Counted from the stretch's first letter, positions 1 through 4,961 are shown. The stretch is 5,681 nt of DNA from an uncultured Ruminococcus sp. (GCA_902783995.1 CACZTG010000130.1:1-5681), one strand, 5' to 3'. Translations and numbers: made by a program. Notes: generated by a model not told the origin, from the letters alone.

Positions 1-444
1 ATAAACACAGCCGTAGAATCCACCGCGTGTATGGAATTTGAAGTAATAGAAAAGCTATTGCCTTATCTTGATTTATATCTTATGGATATAAAACATATGA
101 ACAGCGAAAAACATAAGGAATTTACAAAGCGTGATAACAAGCTTATTCTGGAAAATGCGGCAAAGCTTGCCGTAAAAGCGAAAAAGCTGATTATCCGTGT
201 GCCTGTTGTTCCGACTTTTAATGACACGGAAGAAGAAATCGGTGATATTGCCCGTTTTGCGGCGGGGCTTCCGAATGTAAAGGAAATACATCTTTTGCCG
301 TATCACAGGCTCGGACAGGATAAGTACGAAGGTCTCGGAAGGGAATATAGTTTAAAAAATATTGAGCCGCCAAAGAGGGAGCATATGGAAAGGCTTGCGG
401 ATATTGCGGCAAAAACAGGACTTTATGCGCAGATAGGCGGATAG
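1..444 (+). CDS. Glycyl-radical enzyme activating protein (radical SAM), 3' part only
   Basis: C-terminal 147 residues of a PflA-type activase. The frame is open from base 1, so the true start is upstream; the ATG at 31 is only an internal methionine. Family-typical features in order are TAVES near the start of the visible part, LDLYLMDIKHM (a conserved barrel strand), a segment ending RVPVVPTFNDTEEEI, then LLPYHRLGQDKYEGLGREY and the terminal QIGG. The CxxxCxxC motif that binds the SAM-coordinating 4Fe-4S cluster should lie in the missing N-terminal part. Known role of the family: reductive cleavage of S-adenosylmethionine to place a glycyl radical on a partner enzyme. The partner here is presumably a B12-independent diol dehydratase encoded upstream; that is inferred from the microcompartment context. 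The next gene starts 15 bases downstream, so the two are probably co-transcribed. Confidence 0.93.
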   Translation: MNTAVESTACMEFEVIEKLLPYLDLYLMDIKHMNSEKHKEFTKRDNKLILENAAKLAVKAKKLIIRVPVVPTFNDTEEEIGDIARFAAGLPNVKEIHLLPYHRLGQDKYEGLGREYSLKNIEPPKREHMERLADIAAKTGLYAQIGG

Positions 445-450
445 AAAGGG
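445..450 (+). promoter_or_regulatory. Ribosome binding site selecting the TTG start at 460
   Basis: AAAGGG lies 9 bases before the TTG at 460. The in-frame TTG at 451 directly abuts it with no spacer, so 460 is the better start. It also gives a protein beginning MAEINDIL. Confidence 0.6.
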
Positions 451-459
451 TTGATTATT

Positions 460-840
460 TTGGCAGAGATTAACGATATATTATCAGGCAGTGATAAAGT
501 CAGGATAATTCAGGAGCTTGTACCAGGTAAGCAGATTACAATCGCCCACATAATCGCTAATCCCGATGAAATTCTATATAAAAAGCTTGGGCTTGACCCG
601 TCAGTTGATTACTCAAAAAGCGCAATAGGTATTGTTACCATGTCACCGGCGGAAACGGCGATTATTGCAGGAGATATTGCAATCAAGACATCGGGCGCGG
701 AGCTTGGCTTTGTTGACAGATTCAGCGGAACGCTTATTATAACGGGCAGTGTTTCGGAGGTTGAAGCGGCGCTTATATCGCTTACAGAATATTGCAAAAA
801 CAAGCTTGGTTTTTCCGTTTGCGATATTACAAAAACATAA
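460..840 (+). CDS. pduU: BMC shell protein, PduU/EutS type (circularly permuted BMC-H)
   Basis: Forms hexameric tiles of the microcompartment shell. The protein (126 residues from the TTG at 460; 129 if the TTG at 451 were used) closely resembles PduU/EutS from memory. It has IIQELVPGKQITIAHIIANP near the N terminus, then KKLGL, SAIGIVTMSPAETAIIAGDIA, GAELGFVDRFSGTLIITG, and a C-terminal CDITKT matching the CSITRT end of PduU. Permuted proteins of this type carry an N-terminal strand that forms a beta-barrel capping the central pore. A short insertion (DPSVDYSK) precedes the SAIGI strand compared with PduU, and the N terminus is about ten residues longer. It sits 15 bases after the activase gene, and a 202-base gap with a new promoter follows. 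It is therefore probably the last gene of an upstream transcript, although no convincing terminator was seen. EutS is the alternative name; the sequence does not settle substrate specificity. Confidence 0.92.
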   Translation: MAEINDILSGSDKVRIIQELVPGKQITIAHIIANPDEILYKKLGLDPSVDYSKSAIGIVTMSPAETAIIAGDIAIKTSGAELGFVDRFSGTLIITGSVSEVEAALISLTEYCKNKLGFSVCDITKT

Positions 841-878
841 GGCAAACTGTGTTTTTTATGTGACAAACAAAAAAATCG

Positions 879-919
879 GGCTGAAAAATTGATAAACAAA
901 GATTTTTAAGCCAAAAATC
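879..919. repeat. Overlapping inverted repeats upstream of the second promoter
   Basis: Two alternative pairings share one arm. Bases 879-889 (GGCTGAAAAAT) pair with 902-912 (ATTTTTAAGCC) with one G/A mismatch and a 12-base loop. Bases 901-907 (GATTTTT) pair perfectly with 913-919 (AAAAATC) around AAGCC. They lie about 45-85 bases upstream of the -35 box. No U-tract follows on the + strand, so this is not a standard terminator for the preceding gene. It could be a regulator operator or a chance product of A/T-rich DNA. Confidence 0.35.
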
Positions 920-933
920 AAAAACAATCAGAT

Positions 934-959
934 AAAAAAACAGAAAAAAACAGAAAAAA
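934..959 (+). promoter_or_regulatory. Phased A-tracts, UP-element-like
   Basis: Three runs of A (934-940, 944-950, 954-959) start exactly 10 bases apart, as GATA7, CAGA7 and CAGA6, and end 3 bases before the -35 box. A-tracts in phase with the helical repeat bend DNA, and A/T-rich DNA just upstream of -35 can contact the RNA polymerase alpha subunit. That it boosts the promoter at 963-991 is inferred. Confidence 0.5.
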
Positions 960-962
960 CTA

Positions 963-991
963 TTGACAAAACAACATTTTAGTGATAAAAT
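963..991 (+). promoter_or_regulatory. Sigma-A-type promoter with extended -10
   Basis: TTGACA (963-968, a perfect -35 box) is followed by a 17-base spacer and TAAAAT (986-991, five of six matches to TATAAT). A TG at 983-984 is correctly placed for an extended -10 (TGATAAAAT). Transcription would start near 997-1000, giving a leader of about 45 bases to the aldolase ATG. The leader is too short for a typical riboswitch. It separates the activase-pduU block from the aldolase-to-pduS block. Confidence 0.82.
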
Positions 992-1042
992 TTATATGTA
1001 AAAAACGAACAAATATATAAAAATAAGAAGGAGAAATGCAAA

Positions 1043-1843
1043 ATGGTATCGGAATACGAAATCAAGAAACAAATCTGCGAAATCGGCAAGAGAATTTATA
1101 ACAGAGGTATGGTTGCCGCAAACGACGGTAACATCTCGGTTAAAATTTCCGATAATGAGTTTCTTTGCACACCGACAGGTGTAAGCAAAGGCTTTATGAC
1201 ACCGGAGTATATCTGCAAGGTTGACGCGGAAGGTAAGGTTATTCAGGCAAACCCCGGTTTTAAACCCTCATCGGAAATAAAGATGCATATGAGAGTTTAC
1301 AAAAAAAGACCTGACGTTAATTCGGTTGTTCACGCTCATCCAAGCTATGCGACAGCATTCGCTATTGCGGGTATTCCGCTCACACAGCCGATTATGCCCG
1401 AAGCGGTTATCGCTCTCGGCTGCGTTCCGATTGCGCCCTACGGCACACCTTCAACCGAGGAAATCCCCGATGCGGTAGAAAAGTATTTACAGCATTTTGA
1501 CGCTGTACTTCTTGAAAATCACGGCGCGCTTTCATATTCGGATTCACTGCTTAACGCTTATCATAAAATGGAATCGCTTGAGTTTTACGCGGAGCTTCTT
1601 TACAAGGCAAATCAGCTTGGCGGTCCGAAAGAGCTTTCAAAAAACCAGGTTGAAAGACTTTACGAAATCAGACGTCAGTTTGGGCTTAAAGGGAAGCATC
1701 CGGCTGATATTTGCCTTAACGCGAAAGACGGAAAGGCAAGCTGTCACGGCTGCGGCGGTTCATGTAAAAGTGCGGGCGGAGATATCAGCTCCGATGTGAT
1801 TTCAGCAATAACACGTAAGGTTATAGAACAGCTCGGCAAGTAA
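1043..1843 (+). CDS. fucA: Class II aldolase (L-fuculose-phosphate aldolase type) with C-terminal encapsulation peptide
   Basis: Zinc-dependent class II aldolase/adducin-fold enzyme, 266 residues. The likely reaction is cleavage of L-fuculose 1-phosphate (or L-rhamnulose 1-phosphate) to dihydroxyacetone phosphate and lactaldehyde. Motifs seen: GNIS near residue 29, TPTGVSKG at 43-50, the catalytic acid E78 in SSEIKMH, zinc ligands H97 and H99 in VVHAHP, and the third ligand H160 in ENHGAL. The catalytic domain ends near residue 215, the usual FucA length. The remaining roughly 50 residues hold a Cys-rich linker (C224, C234-H-G-C237-G-G-S-C241) and an amphipathic helix (248-266) that looks like an encapsulation peptide. 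AAGGAG (1028-1033) sits 9 bases before the ATG; an out-of-frame ATG at 1036 is too close to it. It is the first gene after the promoter at 963. Fuculose versus rhamnulose specificity cannot be decided from sequence. Confidence 0.93.
   Translation: MVSEYEIKKQICEIGKRIYNRGMVAANDGNISVKISDNEFLCTPTGVSKGFMTPEYICKVDAEGKVIQANPGFKPSSEIKMHMRVYKKRPDVNSVVHAHPSYATAFAIAGIPLTQPIMPEAVIALGCVPIAPYGTPSTEEIPDAVEKYLQHFDAVLLENHGALSYSDSLLNAYHKMESLEFYAELLYKANQLGGPKELSKNQVERLYEIRRQFGLKGKHPADICLNAKDGKASCHGCGGSCKSAGGDISSDVISAITRKVIEQLGK
1784..1840 (+). other. C-terminal encapsulation peptide of the aldolase
   Basis: Residues 248-266, ISSDVISAITRKVIEQLGK, follow a Gly/Ser linker and place hydrophobics at I253, I256, V260, I261 and L264 on one helix face. 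Short amphipathic helices of this sort target enzymes to shell proteins, and C-terminal placement is known for aldolases of fucose/rhamnose compartments. It shares its spacing pattern with the helices at 1845-1898 and 2708-2773. Confidence 0.78.
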
Positions 1844-1844
1844 A

Positions 1845-1898
1845 ATGGACAGAAGCGAAATTGAAAAAATCGTAAGCAGTGTTATAAAAGAAAGCTTT
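1845..1898 (+). other. N-terminal encapsulation peptide of the GlcG-like protein
   Basis: Residues 1-18 place I6, I9, V10, V13 and I14 on one face, with Asp/Glu/Lys/Ser on the other. The I--IV--V(I/L) spacing is the same as in the dehydrogenase peptide at 2708-2773. A linker of about 10 residues then leads into the conserved domain. Confidence 0.75.
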
Positions 1899-2333
1899 AT
1901 GAAGGCGGATATAAAAGAGATTGGTCTTAAGTCCGCAAAAAAGCTTGCGGAGAAAATTGAAAAAAAAGCAGCCGAAATAGGAGTTAAACCTGTTGTTGCA
2001 ATAACAAATCCCGGCGCAAGACCTGTTTTGGTCGAATGTACGGACGACTCTTACATAGCAAGCTACGATATAGCGTTAAATAAGGCATTTACCTCGGTCG
2101 CGCTTAAAATGCCGACAAAAAAGCTTAAGGGGCTGGCACAGCCCGGAGAGCCGCTTTACGGGATTCAGTTTACAAACGGCGGTCAAATTGTGGTTTTCGG
2201 AGGCGGAGTTCCGCTTATTCACGGCGGTAAAATAATCGGCGGGCTCGGTGTTTCCGGAGGTTCGGAGGAACAGGATACTTTCCTTGCGGATTACGGAGCT
2301 GAAATACTTGACGAGGTGATGAATACGCTATGA
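1845..2333 (+). CDS. GlcG/HbpS-like (heme-degrading/PduO C-terminal family) protein with N-terminal encapsulation peptide
   Basis: A 162-residue protein of the GlcG/HbpS/DUF336 family, related to the C-terminal domain of PduO. The diagnostic C-terminal block is FGGGVPLIHGGKIIGGLGVS at 118-137, followed by GG, SEEQD and a final helix. Members of this family bind heme or cobalamin-related ligands in some cases, and small stand-alone versions recur in microcompartment operons, but their role there is not settled. Residues 1-18 (MDRSEIEKIVSSVIKESF) form a predicted amphipathic helix typical of an encapsulation peptide, so the protein is probably in the lumen. The ATG lies 1 base after the aldolase stop with no clear Shine-Dalgarno sequence, suggesting translational coupling. 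Its stop overlaps the next start in an ATGA junction (2330-2333). Confidence 0.88.
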   Translation: MDRSEIEKIVSSVIKESFMKADIKEIGLKSAKKLAEKIEKKAAEIGVKPVVAITNPGARPVLVECTDDSYIASYDIALNKAFTSVALKMPTKKLKGLAQPGEPLYGIQFTNGGQIVVFGGGVPLIHGGKIIGGLGVSGGSEEQDTFLADYGAEILDEVMNTL

Positions 2334-3907
2334 GTAAGAAAACTCTTGTTATAGCGGATAAAAATTCTGACCTTAAAAAGCTTGCGAAAAACGCGGAAGA
2401 ACTTAAAAAAAACGGCGCGATAATTGCGGCGGACAATACAGCGGATGAGTTACTTTATTATATAATCGAAGAAGGAGCGGCGGCGCTGTCCCGCAGCGAA
2501 CAAAATAAAAATATACCGGAGTCTGAAGGAAAATATTTCGCGGCAATAATTTATAAAAATCATCAGCTTATGCGTAAAAATCCGAAAGATATTTTGCGCA
2601 TAGTGCGCGCGGGTAAGGCGGCACAGGCGAAGGAGCTTGCGAAAAGTCTTACACAGTTTGATGAGATTATACCGGCAGAGCTCTGGCTTAAAGATAGGAG
2701 AGATAAAATGGATATCAGTTCAAAAGAGATAGAAGATATCGTGCGCAATGTGTTAAACGGTCTCGGAAAAGAAAATGCTCAGAAAAGAGCTGTAAGCACC
2801 GAGGTTCCGGGTACGGCGCATGTTGCGATGCTAACTTCGCTTGAACATTTTGACGTTAAAGAATTTCCGATGCCGCCTGTCGGCGATGACGATATTCTTG
2901 TTAAGGTTGAAGGCTGCGGAGTTTGCGGTACGGACGCTCATGAATTTAAACGCGACCCGTTCGGGCTTATTCCCGTTGCGCTTGGTCATGAGGGTACGGG
3001 CGAAATTGTGAAAATGGGAAAGAATGTTAAGAAGGACAGCGCAGGTAAACCTCTTAATATCGGCGATAAGGTTGTTACATGTATGATATTTAAAGATAAT
3101 CCCGATATTACAATGTTCGACCTTAACAAGCAGAATGTAGGCGGAGCAGATGTTTACGGGCTTTTACCCGATGACGATGTGCATTTAAACGGCTGGTTTT
3201 CGGATTACATACTTGTAAGAGGCGGTTCGACAATATTTAACGTAAGCGACCTTGACCTTGATTCAAGAATACTTATTGAGCCGTGCGCGGTACTTATTCA
3301 TGCTGTTGAACGCGCGAAAACAACCGGAATACTCCGCTTTAACAGCAGAGTCGCGGTGCAGGGCTGCGGACCTATAGGACTTATATGTATAGCGGTTTTA
3401 AGGACTATGGGTATCGAAAACATTGTTGCTGTTGACGGTGACGAAAAAAGGCTTGCGTTCGCAAAAAGAATGGGAGCCGGCGAAACAGTAAATTTCACAA
3501 AGTTTGACGGTGCCGAGGCTCTTGCGGAAGGCGTTAAAAAAGCGTTTGGCGGTTATTTTGCCGATTTCGCGTTCCAGTGTACGGGTTCGCCTGTCGCTCA
3601 CGCGAACATTTATAAATTTATAAGAAACGGCGGCGGACTTTGCGAGCTCGGTTTCTTTATAAACGGCGGAGACGCAACAATAAATCCGCACTTTGACATA
3701 TGCTCAAAAGAAATAACAACGGTAGGTTCATGGGTATATACGCTTCGCGATTACGCGACAACCTTTGATTTTCTTAAACGTGCAAAGGGTATCGGACTTC
3801 CGATGAGCGAGCTTATCACACATAAGTTCCCGCTTGATAAAATAAACGAAGCGCTTAAAACAAATCTTAACCGTGAAGGAATAAAAATTGCGATAGTTAA
3901 TGAATAA
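2330..3907 (+). CDS. Zinc-type (MDR) alcohol dehydrogenase with extra N-terminal domain and internal encapsulation peptide
   Basis: A 525-residue ORF; ordinary medium-chain dehydrogenases have about 340-400 residues. Residues 1-126 are a Lys/Glu/Ala-rich region I do not recognise. Residues 127-148 resemble an encapsulation peptide. The catalytic domain begins near 162: catalytic zinc ligands C199 (in CGVCGTDAH) and H220-E221 (in GHEGTG), and the likely third ligand E317 (in EPCAVLIHAVERA). The Rossmann motif is G345-x-G347-x-x-G350, with D369 closing the second strand, which favours NAD(H) over NADP(H). The four-Cys structural-zinc lobe is absent; C251 is the only Cys between H220 and E317. 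The likely role is lumenal reduction of lactaldehyde or propanal with NAD+ recycling, inferred from context; the sequence does not fix the substrate. GAGGTGAT (2313-2320) precedes the ATG by 9 bases. A second in-frame start at 2708 with a better Shine-Dalgarno sequence would yield a 399-residue enzyme with the peptide at its N terminus. It is unclear whether the long form, the short form or both are made. Confidence 0.88.
   Translation: MSKKTLVIADKNSDLKKLAKNAEELKKNGAIIAADNTADELLYYIIEEGAAALSRSEQNKNIPESEGKYFAAIIYKNHQLMRKNPKDILRIVRAGKAAQAKELAKSLTQFDEIIPAELWLKDRRDKMDISSKEIEDIVRNVLNGLGKENAQKRAVSTEVPGTAHVAMLTSLEHFDVKEFPMPPVGDDDILVKVEGCGVCGTDAHEFKRDPFGLIPVALGHEGTGEIVKMGKNVKKDSAGKPLNIGDKVVTCMIFKDNPDITMFDLNKQNVGGADVYGLLPDDDVHLNGWFSDYILVRGGSTIFNVSDLDLDSRILIEPCAVLIHAVERAKTTGILRFNSRVAVQGCGPIGLICIAVLRTMGIENIVAVDGDEKRLAFAKRMGAGETVNFTKFDGAEALAEGVKKAFGGYFADFAFQCTGSPVAHANIYKFIRNGGGLCELGFFINGGDATINPHFDICSKEITTVGSWVYTLRDYATTFDFLKRAKGIGLPMSELITHKFPLDKINEALKTNLNREGIKIAIVNE
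2696..2710 (+). promoter_or_regulatory. Internal ribosome binding site and start codon inside the dehydrogenase ORF
   Basis: AGGAG (2696-2700) lies 7 bases before an in-frame ATG (2708-2710, codon 127), ideal spacing for initiation. The ATG falls exactly at the first residue of the encapsulation-peptide-like helix, the place where an ordinary cargo dehydrogenase would begin. Confidence 0.65.
2708..2773 (+). other. Encapsulation-peptide-like helix of the dehydrogenase
   Basis: Residues 127-148, starting MDISSKEIEDIVRNVLNGL, place I134, I137, V138, V141, L142 and L145 on one helix face. A polar linker (about 149-161) leads to the catalytic domain. Such peptides normally sit at a protein end; here the helix is internal unless translation starts at 2708. 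Confidence 0.7.
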
Positions 3908-3947
3908 AAATTAAAAATAAAAAATTTAAAATCAGGAGGAAATAAAA

Positions 3948-4223
3948 ATGGCACAGGAAGCATTAGGAATGATTGAAACAAGAGGTCTTGTAGCGTCTAT
4001 TGAGGCTGCGGACGCAATGGTTAAGGCGGCAGAGGTTACGCTTGTGGGAACAGAAAAAATAGGCTCAGGTCTTGTAAGCGTAATGGTAAGAGGTGATGTC
4101 GGCGCTGTAAAGGCTGCAACAGAAGTAGGCGCTGCGGCTGCTCAGAAGCTCGGTGAGCTTGTTGCCGTACACGTAATACCCAGACCCCATTCGGATGTTG
4201 AAAAGATTATCCCGAAATTCTGA
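3948..4223 (+). CDS. pduA: BMC-H shell hexamer protein, PduA/PduJ type
   Basis: A single-BMC-domain protein of 91 residues, the usual length, forming the flat hexameric facets of the shell. It has the family order [20 protein letters not shown], then [14 protein letters not shown] with pore-loop residues K37-I-G-S40-G as in PduA, then [13 protein letters not shown] and [14 protein letters not shown] Ser-lined pore of this type passes small polar metabolites such as 1,2-propanediol in PduA; the same role here is inferred. AGGAGG (3934-3939) stands 8 bases before the ATG, the strongest ribosome binding site so far in the operon, consistent with a highly produced shell protein. It follows the dehydrogenase stop by 40 A-rich bases and shares 71 of 91 positions with the next gene's BMC domain. 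Confidence 0.96.
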   Translation: MAQEALGMIETRGLVASIEAADAMVKAAEVTLVGTEKIGSGLVSVMVRGDVGAVKAATEVGAAAAQKLGELVAVHVIPRPHSDVEKIIPKF

Positions 4224-4248
4224 TTAAAGAAGAAAGGCGGGGGGACAA

Positions 4249-4614
4249 ATGGCAGGTAAAAATACCGCAAAAAAAGAGACGCCCGCAAAGGCGGCTCCGG
4301 TAAAGGAAACAATTGTTAATAAGGAGGAAACAAAAATGGTACAACAGGCACTTGGTATGGTAGAAACAAGAGGTTTGGTAGCATCTATTGAAGCTGCCGA
4401 CGCTATGCTTAAAGCAGCAAATGTTACACTTGTAGGAACAGAAAAAATCGGTTCCGGTCTTGTAACGGTTATGGTAAGAGGCGATGTAGGAGCTGTTAAA
4501 TCGGCTGTTGAAGCCGGCTCAAATTCCGCTTCACGTTTAGGTGAGCTTATCGCTACTCATGTTATACCCAGACCTCATGAGGATGTTGAGAAAATTTTAC
4601 CGAGTCTTAAATAA
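4249..4614 (+). CDS. BMC-H shell hexamer protein, PduA/PduJ type, with optional N-terminal extension
   Basis: A paralogue of the preceding shell protein. From residue 30 on (92 residues) it is a normal BMC-H unit: [20 protein letters not shown], the pore loop KIGSG and a terminal [13 protein letters not shown]. Residues 1-29 are a Lys/Ala/Glu/Thr-rich, Pro-containing tail, probably disordered, not found in ordinary PduA or PduJ. Two starts are plausible. ATG 4249 has an AAAGG (4233-4237) followed by a run of six G (4239-4244). ATG 4336 has a much better AAGGAGG (4321-4327) with 8 bases of spacing. The main product is likely the short form from 4336, with the long form possibly also made; PduB/PduB' is a precedent for paired shell-protein starts. 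In known shells the BMC-H termini lie on the concave face, generally taken as facing the cytosol, so a tail would probably project outward. Confidence 0.93.
   Translation: MAGKNTAKKETPAKAAPVKETIVNKEETKMVQQALGMVETRGLVASIEAADAMLKAANVTLVGTEKIGSGLVTVMVRGDVGAVKSAVEAGSNSASRLGELIATHVIPRPHEDVEKILPSLK
4321..4338 (+). promoter_or_regulatory. Internal ribosome binding site and start for the short shell protein
   Basis: AAGGAGG (4321-4327) is followed after 8 bases by an in-frame ATG (4336-4338). The layout mirrors the site before the first shell gene (AGGAGGAAATAAAAATG versus AGGAGGAAACAAAAATG), suggesting the ribosome binding site was duplicated with the gene. Initiation here gives 92 residues, the standard BMC-H length. 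Confidence 0.75.
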
Positions 4615-4626
4615 TTTTTTGGTATT

Positions 4627-4664
4627 CGGGTTACCCGACAGGGCGGATTTTTCCGCCCTGCCGG
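4627..4664 (+). other. Strong intercistronic RNA hairpin between shell-hexamer and vertex genes
   Basis: Bases 4639-4647 (CAGGGCGGA) pair perfectly with 4652-4660 (TCCGCCCTG) around a TTTT loop. Three more pairs (4635-4637 with 4662-4664) extend the stem beyond an A/C mismatch. A smaller hairpin (4627-4630 with 4634-4637, CGGG/CCCG) overlaps the outer arm. No U-tract follows, so it is a poor intrinsic terminator. It may instead stabilise or process the upstream shell mRNA, or weaken transcription into the vertex gene. It occupies most of the 82-base gap 4615-4696. Confidence 0.6.
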
Positions 4665-4696
4665 ATAAAGTCCTTAATTTGAAAGGATAGAGAAAA

Positions 4697-4957
4697 ATGA
4701 TAGTAGGAAAAGTTACCGGAAGCATAGTTTCCACAAGAAAGCAGGAAAATTTAATAGGCAGCAAGTTTATGGTTGTAGAGCCGCTTGAAAAAGGAAAAGG
4801 CAAGTTTATAGCTGTTGATATGATAGGCGCGGGTATAGGCGAAACGGTGCTTATCGCCATGGGCAGCGCGGCAAGAGTAGGCTGCGGAATGAGCGAAGCT
4901 CCTATTGACGCCGCAATTGTGGGAATTGTTGATGAAGGTCAGGATGGTGTGATATAA
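4697..4957 (+). CDS. eutN: BMC-P shell vertex protein, EutN/CcmL family
   Basis: An 86-residue protein of the EutN/CcmL/PduN family, whose pentamers cap the vertices of the polyhedral shell. Seen: the N-terminal MIVGKVTGSIVSTRKQENLI, the middle KFMVVEPL and FIAVDMIGAGIGETVLIAMGSAAR, and the end SEAPIDAAIVGIVDE, all in the family's usual order and length. AAAGGA (4682-4687) lies 9 bases before the ATG. Only 12 pentamers are needed per shell, so low output relative to the hexamer genes is expected; the hairpin just upstream may help set this. The next gene begins 4 bases after its stop. Confidence 0.95.
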   Translation: MIVGKVTGSIVSTRKQENLIGSKFMVVEPLEKGKGKFIAVDMIGAGIGETVLIAMGSAARVGCGMSEAPIDAAIVGIVDEGQDGVI

Positions 4958-4961
4958 TAAG

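Noticed and set aside
831..857. Possible intrinsic terminator after pduU (AAAAACA ... TGTTTTT plus T-run)
   Set aside because: The stem is 7 bp with a single G-C pair and a 12-base loop, so it would be too weak to count as a terminator.
73..899. Minus-strand ORFs of 64-96 codons over the activase and pduU genes
   Set aside because: They lie antisense to genes with clear family motifs, have no recognisable domains and no good ribosome binding sites.
941..960. CRISPR-like or simple-sequence repeat (CAGAAAAAAA units)
   Set aside because: Only two to three 10-base units with no spacers; better explained as phased A-tracts upstream of the promoter.
1036..1038. ATG just upstream of the aldolase start
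   Set aside because: It is out of frame with the aldolase, only 2 bases from the AAGGAG, and leads to a short frame.
998..1042. Riboswitch or attenuator in the aldolase leader
   Set aside because: The leader is about 45 bases, A-rich, and shows no stable stem or known riboswitch core.
1497..1799. A + strand ORF of 100 codons in another frame of the aldolase gene
   Set aside because: It overlaps conserved aldolase coding sequence, including the H160 region and the Cys-rich tail, and its translation looks like a frame-shadow with no domain.
3948..4614. Tandem DNA repeat or recent duplication artefact from the two hexamer genes
   Set aside because: The proteins match at 71 of 91 positions but codons differ throughout, so they are long-standing paralogues, normal in BMC operons, rather than an assembly duplication.
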